Shown here: positions 34,236 to 44,430 of the stretch, piece after piece | Numbering within the stretch: position 1 is the first letter of the stretch | How the letters are laid out: each line of letters begins with the position of its first letter | From: Streptomyces katrae | GTDB taxonomy: Bacteria; Actinomycetota; Actinomycetes; Streptomycetales; Streptomycetaceae | Direction: 5' to 3' | Length of the DNA: 64,000 bases | Assembly: GCF_000717655.1 (NCBI RefSeq) | Contig: NZ_JNZY01000012.1 | Coordinates: forward strand, 103,348-167,347 | Translations under genes and position numbers: made by a program | Notes under the pieces: generated by a model | Databases searched by the model: none | Told to the model about the DNA's origin: nothing | Seen by the model: the letters and a program-made list of their open reading frames with translations, nothing else

Positions 34236-35855
34236 CTACGGCTTCGCCGGGCCGACGGCCGGCCAGATGCGCTCGGCCCGGTCGCGCAGGAGCTCGGCCG
34301 TGATGCCGCGTTCGGCGCTCAGCCGGGTGAGGACGCCGGCCTGCTGCACCTGTTCGGCCTCGGGGTCGTATTCGGAGCCGGTGAGGTGCTTGAGCCAGGG
34401 CTCGAGGCCCATCGCGTAGGCGTAGACGTGACGGGCGCCCAGCTGCTGGGCGAGCTCGTCGGCCTGGGCCGCGTTGCTGCCCTTGAGCCGGCGCCCGTTG
34501 TTGTGCTCACGGGAGAGCTTTCCTTCGAGCATCGGCCCGTACAGCCACTTCAGAGGGGCTCCGACGCACTCGAGGCCGATGAAGAGCGCGTCGAGGGGAG
34601 TCTCGGTGAGGCCGGGGATGTTGTCGAACAGCGCGGGCTCGAGCGGCGTGATGTCGGTAGCGAAGAGGAACCTGCGGCCGCCGGCCCGGACGAGGGGCAC
34701 CATCTTGGTGCGGATGTCGAGGTCGGCGTGCTCGCCCACGAAGGGCAGGGCGGTGACGTCGACCTGGTCGGCCACGCGGTGGGTCTCGAGTTCGGCCAGC
34801 TCCTGGACGTTGGAGAAGCCGAGGGCCTGGAGCATGGACTTGAGGCTGGGATCGGGCAGCGATCCGCCGGAGGCGCGGGGAACGACGATCGTGCCGATGC
34901 GGGTGCGGAGTTGGAGCAGGGTCTCCAGCGAGAAGTGGTCGGAGTGGAAGTGGCTGATGACGACCGCGTCGATGTGCCGGGGGAGGTCTTCGAGGGTGTA
35001 GTGCTCGTAACCGTCGCCGGTGTAGCCGATGAGGGGGTCGAGGAGGACGGACGTGGTGCCGGTCTCGATCAGCACGGTTGCGTGGTTGAAGTACCGCACC
35101 CGGACGTCTCCGGGCGCGGGCGGGGTGTGCTGCGGCGGCGGCGTGTCGTGGAACAGCGCGGTGAACGCCGGGAGGTCGGCGTCGCAGACCCCGAGGCGTT
35201 GCGCGAGCTGCGGGACGTCGACGGGGTCGAGGCGCGCCGCGAACAGTTCGTCCCACACCGGGGAGTCGAAGGGCAGATCGATGTCCAGGCGGTCGGGGCG
35301 CGGCAGGACGGGACTGCTGTAGACGAAGGGCTGGGCGCTCGGTGCGGCGGCGGTGAGAGAGACGCACTGACCGTGGCGCTCCTGCGCGGGCGAGCTGTAC
35401 ATCAGCGCTTCGAAGAAGCGGAAGGTGGGCCGATGGGCCGTGTCGTACACCAGCTCGACCCGCCCGCGCAGGGAGGCGGGGACCAGGGGATAGAGAGGCT
35501 CCATCGGCCCGCCGAGGGCCTTCTCCCGCAGCAGGGCACGGAGCTCGGCTATGTCGTCGGCGAGCTGGAGCTTGGCCCCGCCTTCCTTGACCATGCTCTC
35601 GCGCGCCGCCCGGACTTCCTCGAGGGTGGCGCCGTCGGGGTCGAGGAAGGGCGCGCCGTAGCGGTGCGGGTCCGCGATGACCGCGTCGTGGAGGTGAGGT
35701 GCCTTCAAGTAGCTGTCCACGATGGGCAGCAGACGGTCCCGCAGATTGAGGGCTCCGGTGTGGGGCGCCAGGAGATAGGGCCACGCGTACCAGCGGTGCA
35801 GCAGGGGTTGAGGAACCACGGACGGGCGAAGGTAGAGCTTCTGGTGTGCCGGCAC
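34236..35855 (-). CDS. CmlA-type diiron beta-hydroxylase (metallo-beta-lactamase fold)
   Basis: A 539-residue protein, the size of CmlA of chloramphenicol biosynthesis. The N-terminal domain (about 1-240) precedes a metallo-beta-lactamase fold carrying SHFHSDHFS near residue 300. A GEH glutamate is followed 26 residues later by the ATDI aspartate, the same spacing as the CmlA iron ligands E377 and D403. CmlA-family enzymes beta-hydroxylate an amino acid bound to an NRPS carrier. The next gene encodes an A-PCP with a histidine-like pocket and the one after it a halogenase, so a beta-hydroxy, chlorinated histidine is the inferred product. GTG 35855 has AAGGGA six bases upstream. It is the first gene of the operon. 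Confidence 0.85.
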   Translation of the reverse strand: MPAHQKLYLRPSVVPQPLLHRWYAWPYLLAPHTGALNLRDRLLPIVDSYLKAPHLHDAVIADPHRYGAPFLDPDGATLEEVRAARESMVKEGGAKLQLADDIAELRALLREKALGGPMEPLYPLVPASLRGRVELVYDTAHRPTFRFFEALMYSSPAQERHGQCVSLTAAAPSAQPFVYSSPVLPRPDRLDIDLPFDSPVWDELFAARLDPVDVPQLAQRLGVCDADLPAFTALFHDTPPPQHTPPAPGDVRVRYFNHATVLIETGTTSVLLDPLIGYTGDGYEHYTLEDLPRHIDAVVISHFHSDHFSLETLLQLRTRIGTIVVPRASGGSLPDPSLKSMLQALGFSNVQELAELETHRVADQVDVTALPFVGEHADLDIRTKMVPLVRAGGRRFLFATDITPLEPALFDNIPGLTETPLDALFIGLECVGAPLKWLYGPMLEGKLSREHNNGRRLKGSNAAQADELAQQLGARHVYAYAMGLEPWLKHLTGSEYDPEAEQVQQAGVLTRLSAERGITAELLRDRAERIWPAVGPAKP

Positions 35856-36042
35856 GGTAATTCCCTTACGGTCGATGAGGTCACGGGAGCATGAGGCCGA
35901 GTCAGTTCCTTTGCCTCGCCTATTCGTTCATACCTATCACGAACAACAGTTCATGAATCCGGCAATTTAGCAGGACAGTTGCCGGACGATCACGCTGCTG
36001 ATGTATCTCTGGATTTGATTCCGAGAGCGGCTCGAGGCGAAT
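35856..36042. other. promoter region upstream of the CmlA-type gene
   Basis: An AT-rich stretch with an inverted repeat TTCGT-N11-ACGAA at 35923-35943 and a nearby GTTCATGAAT. It is a candidate operator or promoter for the CmlA-type operon on the minus strand. No gene is seen here. Confidence 0.35.
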
Positions 36043-36390
36043 TCAAGGCGATATGCATGAATGGGCGCCGGGGCGCGCCGCTCGTTGCCGGGGCCCCGGG
36101 AACACGTCGGCCGGGAGCCCCGTGGCCGCCGAGCAGTGGCCGACCCGGCGCAGGATCAGCGCCCACCGGCCCGGCGGCCCGTCCCCGGCGCCCGCCCTGC
36201 CCCTGAACGGCACCTGCACGGCCCGGTCGGTCACCGCGTACGAGGGGAGCAGTGCGAGGTCGTGGAGGAGTGCCGCCCCGAGAAACCGCGGGGCGTCCGG
36301 GGTGTCTGCCTCCAGCACGTCCTGCACCGAGCCTCGGACGGGACGCCGTGCCACTCCGGCCGACGGGCGACGGCCGGTGTCCGGTGCCAC
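36043..36390 (-). CDS. hypothetical protein, uncertain (115 aa)
   Basis: A GTG-started frame with consistent G/C at third positions. The middle, DAPRFLGAALLHDLALLPSY and a following RWALILRRVGHCSAATG segment, looks protein-like, while the ends are Arg/Pro-rich. No ribosome binding site is clear; an internal GTG after GAGG (about 36324) could be the true start. No family recognised. It is divergent from the VOC gene. It may be a short accessory gene or a remnant. Confidence 0.3.
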   Translation of the reverse strand: MAPDTGRRPSAGVARRPVRGSVQDVLEADTPDAPRFLGAALLHDLALLPSYAVTDRAVQVPFRGRAGAGDGPPGRWALILRRVGHCSAATGLPADVFPGPRQRAARPGAHSCISP

Positions 36391-36425
36391 CCTGAGGTCG
36401 TACAGGACCCCTGAAAGGCATGGGC

Positions 36426-37226
36426 ATGATCACCACTGACTTTGCGCCCGGTTCCCCCTGTTGGCTCGACCTCGGCGCCCCCGACGTCCGGACGGCCGCG
36501 GCCTTCTACGGCGCCGTCCTCGGGTGGGACTACGAGTCCATGGGCGAGGCGGAGGACATGGAAGGCGGGATGTTCCGGAAGGACGGCAAGGTCGTCGCCG
36601 GGCTCGGCCGGCTCACCGAGGAGGGCGCACGCCCGGCCTGGATGATCTACTACCGCGTCGCCGATGCGGATGCCGCCACCCAGGCGGTGGAGCGCGCGGG
36701 CGGCACGGTCCGGGTGGCTCCGAGGGGTCTCGACGACTGGGGCCGGATGGCGCAGTACAGCGACCCGCTGGGGGGACAGTTCGCGGTCTGGGAGCCCGGA
36801 ACGGACAAGGGCGCCGAGCTCGTGGACGAGCCGGGCTCACTCTGCTGGACCGAGCTGTACACGAGCGACGCCGCGGCCGCCAAGGAGTTCTACGGCGGCG
36901 TCTTCGGCTGGCAGTTCAGCGACATGGACATGCCCGGCGGCGGCGGGGGCACGTACACCCTCATCACTCCCGCCGGACTTCCCGCGGAGCGCATGCACGG
37001 CGGCCTCATGCAGCTGCCCGCGCAGAACCTGACCCTCACGAGCGGACGGCCGTACTGGCACCCCGTCTTCGCCGTCGCCGACTGCGACGCAGCGGTCGCC
37101 AGGGTCATCGAGAACGGCGGCAGCGTGCAGATGGGGCCGGACGATGCCGAGGGCGTCGGCCGGCTCGCCGTCTGCCTCGACCCCGCGAACGCGGACTTCG
37201 TGGTACTCACCCCGGTCCGCAGCTGA
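36426..37226 (+). CDS. two-domain VOC (glyoxalase/bleomycin-resistance fold) protein
   Basis: A 266-residue protein with two tandem VOC modules, each starting PGSPCWLDL or PGSLCWTEL and containing the AAAFYGAVLGWDY or AAKEFYGGVFGWQF helix. Such two-module hydroxylase-like VOC proteins are frequent in Streptomyces; functions range from metal-dependent dioxygenation to drug binding. Ligand residues cannot be fixed by eye. ATG 36426 is preferred over ATG 36420 because GAAAGG is seven bases before it. Its location at the edge of the peptide cluster leaves both a housekeeping and a protective role possible. Confidence 0.85.
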   Translation: MITTDFAPGSPCWLDLGAPDVRTAAAFYGAVLGWDYESMGEAEDMEGGMFRKDGKVVAGLGRLTEEGARPAWMIYYRVADADAATQAVERAGGTVRVAPRGLDDWGRMAQYSDPLGGQFAVWEPGTDKGAELVDEPGSLCWTELYTSDAAAAKEFYGGVFGWQFSDMDMPGGGGGTYTLITPAGLPAERMHGGLMQLPAQNLTLTSGRPYWHPVFAVADCDAAVARVIENGGSVQMGPDDAEGVGRLAVCLDPANADFVVLTPVRS

Positions 37227-37290
37227 GCCCGGGAGGGAGGTCGGGTGCCCGGAGGGGAATCGCGGAGATCCCCCTCCGGGCGCACCTGCG

Positions 37291-38262
37291 TCAGGACGGG
37301 AGCCAGGCCCGCCAGGTGGCCTCGTTCTCCTTCACCCAGCGGCCCGCCGCCTCCTGCGGCGACAGCTTCTGGTCCGCGATCATCAGGGCGACGTCGTTCT
37401 GCATCTGCGTCGTCCACCGGAACTTCTTCAGGAAGGCGGCGGCGTCGCCTCCGCCATCGGCGAAGCGGGCGTTGAGGAACTTCTGCAGCGGCGTGTGCGG
37501 GTACGCGCAGGCCACCTTCTCCGGCTCGGCGTCACAGCCCTCCTGGTAGGCGGGCAGCTCCACCTCCGTCATCGGGACCTTCTCGAAGAGCCACTGCGGC
37601 TTGTACCAGTAGCTCAGGAACGGCTTCTTCTCCTTGGCGAACTGCCTGATCTGGGTGATCTGCGCCGCCTCCGAGCCCGCGAAGACGACCTGGTAGTCGA
37701 GGCCCAGGTTGTTCACGAGGGCCTTGTCGTTCGTCACGTAGGACGGGGAGCCGTCCAGCAGCTGGCCCTTGCCGCCGCTCTCCGCCGTACGGAACTGGTC
37801 GGCGTACTTGTTGAGGTTCTTCCAGTCGGTGACGTCCGGGTGTTCCTCGGCGAAGTACGTCGGCACGAACCAGCCGATGTGGCCGGTGACCCCGAGGTCG
37901 CCGCCGGGTTCGATCGTCCCCTTGTCGTCGACGTACCGCTTCTCCTGCTCCGGGTGGCCCCAGTCCTCCAGGATGGCGTCCACCCGGCCCTGGCTGAGCG
38001 CGTCCCAGGCGGGTACCTCGTCGATCTGGACGGTGTCCACCCGGTAGCCGAGCTCGTGTTCCAGCAGGTACTGGGCGACGGCGACGTTGGCCTGCGCGCC
38101 CACCCACGACTGCACGGAGAGCGTCACCGTGCGCGAGCCCTTCGCGTCGGCGTACGGGGAGGCCTGGCGGGTCATGTCGGCGGCGCCGCAGCCGGTGAGG
38201 GCCGTCAGGGCGAGTGCGGCGGCGAGTGCGCAGCCGCCGAGTGCGAAGCGTGTGCGAGCCAT
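37291..38262 (-). CDS. betaine/proline-type ABC transporter substrate-binding lipoprotein
   Basis: A 323-residue lipoprotein: signal peptide with lipobox LTGC at about residue 24, then an OpuAC/ProX-type binding fold with aromatic-rich stretches (SWVGAQANVAVAQYL, EDWGHPEQEKRY, SYWYKPQWLFEK). Such Trp/Tyr residues form the cage for quaternary ammonium groups. It is the last gene of the operon with the permease, ATPase, choline dehydrogenase and aldehyde dehydrogenase, two bases after the permease stop. It would capture choline or glycine betaine outside the membrane. Confidence 0.9.
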   Translation of the reverse strand: MARTRFALGGCALAAALALTALTGCGAADMTRQASPYADAKGSRTVTLSVQSWVGAQANVAVAQYLLEHELGYRVDTVQIDEVPAWDALSQGRVDAILEDWGHPEQEKRYVDDKGTIEPGGDLGVTGHIGWFVPTYFAEEHPDVTDWKNLNKYADQFRTAESGGKGQLLDGSPSYVTNDKALVNNLGLDYQVVFAGSEAAQITQIRQFAKEKKPFLSYWYKPQWLFEKVPMTEVELPAYQEGCDAEPEKVACAYPHTPLQKFLNARFADGGGDAAAFLKKFRWTTQMQNDVALMIADQKLSPQEAAGRWVKENEATWRAWLPS

Positions 38263-38263
38263 G

Positions 38264-40240
38264 TCAGGCCCCCTTTCCGGCGGGGTCGCGGCGCTGTGTC
38301 GGCTGGGTGACGCGGTCGAGCATCAGGCCGAGGCAGACGATCGCCGCACCGGCGACCAGACCGGTCGCCAGGTCGCCCTGTGCGAGACCGAACACCGCGT
38401 CGTACCCGAGCGCCCCGCCGCCCACGAGGCCGCCGATGACGACGACCGCGAGGACCAGCACCACGCCCTGGTTGACGGCCAGCAGCAGCGCGGGCCGGGC
38501 CAGCGGCAGCTGGACCTGGAACAGCTGCTGGCGCCCGGTCGCGCCCAGCGAGCGCGAGGACTCCAGAGCCGCCGGGTCCACCGCGCGCACGCCCTGGGTC
38601 GTGATCCGCACCACCGCGGGCAGCGCGTAGACCACGGCGGCCGCGACCGCCGGGGCCCGGCCCACACCGAACAGGGCGACCACGGGGATCAGGTACACGA
38701 ACTGCGGCATCGTCTGGAAGACGTCGAGCACCGGACGCAGCGCGCGCCCCAGACGGGTGCTGCGGGCCGCGGCGACCCCCAGGGCGAAGCCGAGCAGCAG
38801 CGTCAGGGCGACGGCGGCCAGGACCTGGGACAGCGTGTCGAGCGCCGGGTCCCAGACGCCCAGCACGCCGATCGCGGCCATCGCCAGGACGGCGGTCGCG
38901 GCGGTGCGCCAGGTGCCGATCAGCAGGGCGAGGGCGCCGACGGCCAGCAGGACCGCCCACCAGGGCAGCCACTGCAGTCCGTCGCGCAGGGGGTTCAGCA
39001 CCCACGTGGTGAAGTGCCCCGCCCAGTCGGCGGTGCCGCCGACGACGGGCACGCCGGAGTAGAGGTGGGCGGTCATCCAGTCGACCGCCCCGTTGACGGG
39101 CTCGGCGATGTCCACCGTCCACGCGTCGGGCCAGGAGAGCCGGTCGGACAGGCGCCCCGCGACGGCGACGGCGACGGTCGCCACCAGGGCGACGGCCCAG
39201 CCGAGCCCGGCCCGGCGGGCCGGAGCCGCGCCGATCCGCTCCCCCGCCGCGGCGGTGACCCGGTCCAGGACGATGGCGAGCAGCACGATCGGCACGCCGG
39301 CGGCGAGCGCGGCGCCGACGTCGACGGAGGCCAGCGCCTGGTAGACGCGGTCGCCGAGACCGCCCGCGCCGATGACGGACGCGATCACGGCCATGCCCAG
39401 CGCCATCATGATCGACTGGTTGACGCCGAGCAGCAGCTCCTTGCGCGCCAGCGGCAGCCGGGCCGTCAGCAGCCGCTGCCTGCCGGTGGCGCCGAGGGAG
39501 GTGGCGGCCTCCACGACCCCGGCGTCCGCGCCGCGCAGTCCCAGCGCGGTGAGGCGGGCCATGGGCGGGGCCGCGTAGACGACGGTCGCGAGGACGGCGG
39601 CGGGCACGCCGATACCGAAGACCAGGACGACCGGCAGGAGGTACGCGAAGGCCGGCAGCACCTGCATGGTGTCCAGCACCGGCCGCAGGATCCGGTGCAT
39701 ACGGTCCGACAGGCCGCCGGCCAGTCCGAGGAGGCCACCGAGCAGCACGGACGCGGCGACGGCGACCACCATGAGCGCGAGCGTCTGCATGGCGGGCACC
39801 CACATGCCGAGCAGTCCGCACACGGCGAAGGCGGCGACGGAGGCCAGCGCGAGCCGGACGCCCGCGACGCGCCAGGCCAGCAGCCCGGCGGCGGCGGTGA
39901 CGCCGGCCCAGCCGAGGGCGAGCAGCAGCAGGTACACCGCGCGGACGGAGACGACCACGACGTTGCTGACGTGCCCGAGGAAGTAGAGGAAGAGGGGGTG
40001 TCCGTCCCGGTTGTCGATGATCCAGTCGCTGGTGCGCTCGAGCGGTCCCGACAGGTCGACCGAGAGCGAGGCCGGCCAGTTCCCGGCGCCCAGGAGCAGG
40101 GAACCGAGGACGAGCGCGAGGGCCGCGCCGGCGCCGACCAGCCGGCCGCGGTGGCGCGCGAGCGCACGCAGCACACCGGGCCCGGCGTCGGTGGCGGTGG
40201 TCGTGGAGCTCGCAGCAGCGGGGGTGACGGTGGCGGTCAT
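38264..40240 (-). CDS. betaine/proline-type ABC permease, two fused permease units
   Basis: A 658-residue membrane protein that duplicates the usual OpuAB/ProW permease. Two units (about 60-330 and 350-650) each have several membrane helices and a cytoplasmic loop resembling the EAA motif: AATSLGATGRQRLLTARLPL in the first and SSRSLGATGRQQLFQVQLPL in the second. One polypeptide therefore provides both membrane halves. ATG 40240 begins MTATVTPAAAS; the longer frame is Arg-rich and rejected. It lies between the ATPase and binding-protein genes. Confidence 0.88.
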   Translation of the reverse strand: MTATVTPAAASSTTTATDAGPGVLRALARHRGRLVGAGAALALVLGSLLLGAGNWPASLSVDLSGPLERTSDWIIDNRDGHPLFLYFLGHVSNVVVVSVRAVYLLLLALGWAGVTAAAGLLAWRVAGVRLALASVAAFAVCGLLGMWVPAMQTLALMVVAVAASVLLGGLLGLAGGLSDRMHRILRPVLDTMQVLPAFAYLLPVVLVFGIGVPAAVLATVVYAAPPMARLTALGLRGADAGVVEAATSLGATGRQRLLTARLPLARKELLLGVNQSIMMALGMAVIASVIGAGGLGDRVYQALASVDVGAALAAGVPIVLLAIVLDRVTAAAGERIGAAPARRAGLGWAVALVATVAVAVAGRLSDRLSWPDAWTVDIAEPVNGAVDWMTAHLYSGVPVVGGTADWAGHFTTWVLNPLRDGLQWLPWWAVLLAVGALALLIGTWRTAATAVLAMAAIGVLGVWDPALDTLSQVLAAVALTLLLGFALGVAAARSTRLGRALRPVLDVFQTMPQFVYLIPVVALFGVGRAPAVAAAVVYALPAVVRITTQGVRAVDPAALESSRSLGATGRQQLFQVQLPLARPALLLAVNQGVVLVLAVVVIGGLVGGGALGYDAVFGLAQGDLATGLVAGAAIVCLGLMLDRVTQPTQRRDPAGKGA

Positions 40241-40322
40241 CGGCCCCACCGCCCGGCGTCGGCCGGCACGGCGCCGGCGCCGGTCGTGCCGCACGGCGGC
40301 GGCCAGGTCGTATGGGAATACA

Positions 40323-41402
40323 TCAGGCCACCGCCTTCCCCGTCGCGGCCGGTACCCCGGCAACGACACCCAGGAGTCCCACGTGGTCGACCACACCGAG
40401 GCACCTGCCATCCTCGACGACCCGCGCGTTCACGCCCGTACGGACGACGGCCTCGATGGCCTCGTGGACGGTGGCACCCGGGGCGAGCGCGGGGCCGGAT
40501 TCGGCCTCGGCGGCGAGGGCGGGGCGCATCGCCGAGCGGACGGTCAGCACCTGCTCGCGCGGCACGTCCCGGACGAAGTCCCTGACGTAGTCGTCGGCGG
40601 GGGCGCCCACGATCTCCTCCGGCGTGCCGAGCTGCACGATCCGGCCGTCGCGCATCAGCGCGATGCGGTCCCCGAGCTTCAGCGCCTCGCTCAGGTCGTG
40701 CGTGATGAAGACCATCGTGCGGCCCTCCTCCCGGTGCAGGCGGACGACCTCTTCCTGCATGTCGCGGCGGATGAGCGGGTCCAGCGCGCTGAACGGCTCG
40801 TCGAACAGCAGGACTTCGGGGTCCACGGCGAGCGCCCGGGCAAGGCCCACGCGCTGCTGCTGGCCGCCGGACAGCTGGCCCGGCCTGCGCTGCTCCATGC
40901 CCTCCAGGCCGACCTTGGTGACAAACTGCGCCGCCCGCTCACGCCGTTCGGCGCGTCCCACGCCCTGGATCTCCAGCCCGTAGGCGATGTTGTCGAGCAC
41001 CGTCCGGTGGGGCAGCAGCCCGAAGTGCTGGAAGACCATCGCCGCCCGGTGCCGGCGCAGCTCGCGGAGCCGGCCGGTGTCCATGGAGAGCACGTCCTCG
41101 CCGTCGATGGAGATGGTGCCCGAGGTCGGCTCGATCAGCCGGGTGAGGCAGCGTACGAGCGTCGACTTGCCCGAGCCCGACAGGCCCATGACGACGAAGA
41201 CCTCGCCCTTGCGGACGTCGAAGGAGACGTCGCGGACGGCGGCGGTGCAGCCGGTGCGCTCGCGCAGCCCGGCGGCGTCGAGGGCCCCGAGTTCCTTGTC
41301 GGCGGGGACACGGCCGGCCTTCGGACCGAAGACCTTCCACAGGTCGCGTACGGAGAAGACGGGCTGCGGCGGGGCGGTGTGCGGAGTGTGCTGCGTTGTC
41401 AT
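40323..41402 (-). CDS. betaine/proline-type ABC transporter ATPase (OpuAA/ProV-like)
   Basis: A 359-residue ATPase. The N-terminal FGPKAGRV motif region is typical of OpuAA/ProV, Walker A is GLSGSGKST, the signature is [15 protein letters not shown], and Walker B is [12 protein letters not shown]. The C-terminal part from about residue 270 carries a CBS-like regulatory region that in this family senses ionic strength. The start at ATG 41402 overlaps the choline dehydrogenase stop as ATGA. It powers uptake through the fused permease. Confidence 0.9.
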   Translation of the reverse strand: MTTQHTPHTAPPQPVFSVRDLWKVFGPKAGRVPADKELGALDAAGLRERTGCTAAVRDVSFDVRKGEVFVVMGLSGSGKSTLVRCLTRLIEPTSGTISIDGEDVLSMDTGRLRELRRHRAAMVFQHFGLLPHRTVLDNIAYGLEIQGVGRAERRERAAQFVTKVGLEGMEQRRPGQLSGGQQQRVGLARALAVDPEVLLFDEPFSALDPLIRRDMQEEVVRLHREEGRTMVFITHDLSEALKLGDRIALMRDGRIVQLGTPEEIVGAPADDYVRDFVRDVPREQVLTVRSAMRPALAAEAESGPALAPGATVHEAIEAVVRTGVNARVVEDGRCLGVVDHVGLLGVVAGVPAATGKAVA

Positions 41403-42925
41403 CGGGTGGTTCCTCCCAGCAGGTCGGCGCATTTCTCGCCGACCATGAGCACGCCGATCATCGGGTTGACGGCGGTCATGGTGGGGAATACGGACGCGTC
41501 GGCGATCCGGATGCCGTCGAGGCCCCGGATCCTCAGGTCGGGCCCGACGACGGCGAGTTCGTCGTCCACGGCGCCCATCCGGCAGGTGCCCGCCGGGTGG
41601 TAGACGGTGTGCGCGACGTGGCGTGCGTACGCGCTGAGTTCCTCGTCGGAGGTCACCTCGGGCCCCGGGCACACCTCGCGCTTGAGCCATCCGGCCAGCG
41701 GTTCGCTCGCCGCGATCTGCCGGGCGATGCGGATCCCGTCGACGAGGGTCCGGCCGTCGTAGTCGTCCTCGTCGGTGAAGTACCGGAAGTCGAGCGCGGG
41801 CTTGTCCTCGGGGTCGGCGCTCGTCAGGTAGAGCCGGCCGCGGCTGCGCGGCTTGGGAATGTTCGGGGTCATCGACACGCCGTGCGCGGGCCGTTCGTAG
41901 CCCAGGCGCTCCGGATTGTCGGTGAAGGGGATCTGGTAGAAGTGGAACATCAGGTCCGGGCCTTCGGACTGCGGGTCCCGGCGGACGAACAGGCCGGCGT
42001 CGGAGTCCATCGCGGAGTTCTCCGGGATCGGGCCGTGCGTCTCCCAGACGATGACCGACTCGGGGTGGTCGAGCAGGTTCTCCCCGACGCCCGGCAGGTC
42101 GTGCACGACGGGGATGCCGAGCTTTTCCAGGTCGGCGCGCGGCCCGATGCCGGAGTGCAGCAGCAGGCGCGGGGTGTCCACGGCCCCGGCGCACACCAGG
42201 ACCTCGCGCCGGGCGCGTACGACGTGTTCCGCGCCCTCCTTGGTACGGATGTGCACGCCGGTGGCGCGGCTGCCCTCGAGCTCCAGCCGGAACGCCCAGG
42301 TCTCCAGGGCGAGGTGCAGGTTCGGCCGGTCGAGGAACGGGTGCAGGTAGGCGACCGAGGCGGACGAGCGCTTGTTGTTCTCCGGGTGGTAGGCGAGGTC
42401 GAAGAAGCCGGCGCCCTCGTGGAAGGGCCGCTTGTTGAAGCCCTCGACGCGCGGCACACCGAGCGCGGTCTGCGCCGCGTCGACGAAGTCCCGGGCGATC
42501 GCGTTCCTGTCCGCCTCCCCGACGGGGACGATGTTGTTGCGCAGCCGGGCGAAGTAGGGATCCATGGCTGCCGCGTCCCAGCCCTCGGCGCCTGCCTCCG
42601 CCCACTCGTCCCAGTCGGAGGGAAGGGGTTTGAACGCGATGAGGGTGTTGTGCGAGGAACAGCCGCCCAGCACCCGCGCACGGCTGTGGCGGATGTGCGA
42701 GTTGCCCCGGGGCTGCTCGGTGGTGGGGTAGTCGTAGTCCAGCTCGCCGCCGAGCAGGCCCATCCAGCGGCGCAGGGTGAGGACGTCGTCGCGGCCGACG
42801 TCGCTGGGGCCGCCCTCGATGACGGCGACGCTGACGTCGGGGTCCTCGGTCAGCCGGGAGGCGATCACGGAACCCGCGGTGCCGCCGCCGACGACGACGT
42901 AGTCGTACACGTGGTGGTCGTTCAT
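41399..42925 (-). CDS. betA: choline dehydrogenase (GMC family)
   Basis: A 508-residue FAD enzyme with [16 protein letters not shown] at the N-terminus, [16 protein letters not shown], the catalytic-His region [11 protein letters not shown], and a final [15 protein letters not shown] block. The neighbouring aldehyde dehydrogenase and quaternary-ammonium transporter indicate that it oxidises choline to betaine aldehyde. It is two bases downstream of the aldehyde dehydrogenase stop and overlaps the ATPase start. It is only moderately similar by eye to the GMC gene at 194. Confidence 0.87.
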   Translation of the reverse strand: MNDHHVYDYVVVGGGTAGSVIASRLTEDPDVSVAVIEGGPSDVGRDDVLTLRRWMGLLGGELDYDYPTTEQPRGNSHIRHSRARVLGGCSSHNTLIAFKPLPSDWDEWAEAGAEGWDAAAMDPYFARLRNNIVPVGEADRNAIARDFVDAAQTALGVPRVEGFNKRPFHEGAGFFDLAYHPENNKRSSASVAYLHPFLDRPNLHLALETWAFRLELEGSRATGVHIRTKEGAEHVVRARREVLVCAGAVDTPRLLLHSGIGPRADLEKLGIPVVHDLPGVGENLLDHPESVIVWETHGPIPENSAMDSDAGLFVRRDPQSEGPDLMFHFYQIPFTDNPERLGYERPAHGVSMTPNIPKPRSRGRLYLTSADPEDKPALDFRYFTDEDDYDGRTLVDGIRIARQIAASEPLAGWLKREVCPGPEVTSDEELSAYARHVAHTVYHPAGTCRMGAVDDELAVVGPDLRIRGLDGIRIADASVFPTMTAVNPMIGVLMVGEKCADLLGGTTR

Positions 42926-42927
42926 GC

Positions 42928-44430
42928 TCAGCCCTTCGCCGTCGCGCCCGCGAACCAGCGCACGGGGCGCGGGGCGAGGTTCTGGTAGATGTGCTTGGCC
43001 TCGCGGTACTCGGCAAAGCCGCCGGGGCCCAGTTCGCGGCCGATGCCGGACTTGCCGAAGCCGCCCCATTCCGCCTGGGGCAGGTAGGGGTGGAAGTCGT
43101 TGATCCAGACGGTGCCGTGGCGCAGGCGTGCGGCGACCCGCCGGGCGCGCTGTTCGTCGGAGCTCCACACCGCTCCGGCGAGGCCGTACTCGGTGTCGTT
43201 GGCGAGGGCGACGGCCTCTTCCTCGGTGCGGAAGGTCTCGACGGTGAGGACGGGGCCGAAGACCTCTTCGCGCACGACCCGCATGCCGCGGTGGCACCGG
43301 TCCAGGACCGTGGGCCGGAAGAAGTAGCCGGGACCGGCCGGCTGCACGCCGCCCGCACGCAGGACCGCGCCCTCGGCGAGAGCGGAGGCCACGTATTCCT
43401 CTGTCCTCGCCAACTGGGCCGCGGAAACGAGCGGACCGCACTCGACGCCCGCATCGGTGCCGCGTCCCAGCCGGATCAGCTCGGCCCGGCGGGCGAGCTC
43501 GGCGACGAAACGCTCGCGCAGCGACTCCTCGACGATGAGGCGGGAGCCGGCCGAGCAGACCTGGCCGCTGTGGATGAAGGCGGCGTTGAGCGCCTGGTCC
43601 ACGGCGGTGTCGAACCCCTCGGACGTCGAGCACGCGTCGGCGAACACGACGTTGGGGTTCTTGCCGCCCAGTTCGAGGGCGACCTTCTTCACGCTGTCGG
43701 CGGCCGCCCTGGCGACCTTCGTACCGCTGACGAGACCGCCCGTGAACGAGACGAGGTCGACGTCGGGGTGCTCGGCGAGCCGGGCGCCGACGGTGCCGCC
43801 GGGGCCGGTGACGATGTTGGCCGCGCCGAGCGGAAGTCCGGCCTCCAGGAGCAGTTCGATCAGCACGACCGTGGTCAGCGGGGTGATCTCACTGGGCTTG
43901 ATCACGAACGTGTTGCCGGCGGCGAGCGCGGGCGCGATCTTCCAGCTGGCCTGGAGCAGCGGGTAGTTCCACGGCGTGATCAGGGCGCAGACGCCGACCG
44001 GCTCGTGGACGACGACACTGCGGATCTCGTCGGAACCGGCGTCGACGACCCGTCCGCCGTCCTCGTTCGCCACGAGGTCGGCGAAGTAGAGGAAGGCGTC
44101 GCGGACGCAGTCGACGTCGACGCGCCCCTCCTCCAGCGTCTTGCCGGCGTCCTGGCTCTCCAGCGCGCCGATCCGCTCGCGGTCGCGCTCCAGCAGGGTG
44201 GCGACCCGCCGCAGCAGAGCGGCCCGCTCACCGACCGGCGTGCGCGGCCAGGCACCGTCGTCGAACGCGGCTCGTGCCGCGGCCACGGCGTCGTCGGTGT
44301 CCTGGACACCGCCCTCCGCCACGACCGCGAACGGGGTCGCGTCGGCGGGGTCGATGATCTCGCGGGTGGCGCCGGACAGGGCTGCGCGCCACTCTCCGCC
44401 CACATGAATGCTCTGTTGTGCTCCGGTCAC
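42928..44430 (-). CDS. betB: betaine aldehyde dehydrogenase
   Basis: A 500-residue NAD(P)-dependent aldehyde dehydrogenase. It has the cofactor region [20 protein letters not shown], the glutamate motif [12 protein letters not shown], the catalytic cysteine in [13 protein letters not shown], and the EEVFGPVL block. With the following choline dehydrogenase it would convert choline to glycine betaine, an osmoprotectant. It is the first gene of the operon that ends with the binding protein at 37291. The start is a GTG at 44430 with GAAAGG about 11 bases upstream; the long spacing makes the exact start slightly uncertain. Confidence 0.9.
   Translation of the reverse strand: MTGAQQSIHVGGEWRAALSGATREIIDPADATPFAVVAEGGVQDTDDAVAAARAAFDDGAWPRTPVGERAALLRRVATLLERDRERIGALESQDAGKTLEEGRVDVDCVRDAFLYFADLVANEDGGRVVDAGSDEIRSVVVHEPVGVCALITPWNYPLLQASWKIAPALAAGNTFVIKPSEITPLTTVVLIELLLEAGLPLGAANIVTGPGGTVGARLAEHPDVDLVSFTGGLVSGTKVARAAADSVKKVALELGGKNPNVVFADACSTSEGFDTAVDQALNAAFIHSGQVCSAGSRLIVEESLRERFVAELARRAELIRLGRGTDAGVECGPLVSAAQLARTEEYVASALAEGAVLRAGGVQPAGPGYFFRPTVLDRCHRGMRVVREEVFGPVLTVETFRTEEEAVALANDTEYGLAGAVWSSDEQRARRVAARLRHGTVWINDFHPYLPQAEWGGFGKSGIGRELGPGGFAEYREAKHIYQNLAPRPVRWFAGATAKG

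Noticed and set aside
34236..35855. Metallo-beta-lactamase fold protein considered as a beta-lactamase-type resistance enzyme
   Set aside because: The extra N-terminal domain of about 240 residues, total length near 539 and the E-to-D spacing of 26 fit CmlA-type oxygenases, and the neighbours are carrier-bound tailoring genes.
37291..44430. Betaine operon considered as part of the peptide cluster
   Set aside because: Choline oxidation plus betaine/proline-type uptake is a complete osmoprotection system and none of its products fits the inferred peptide.
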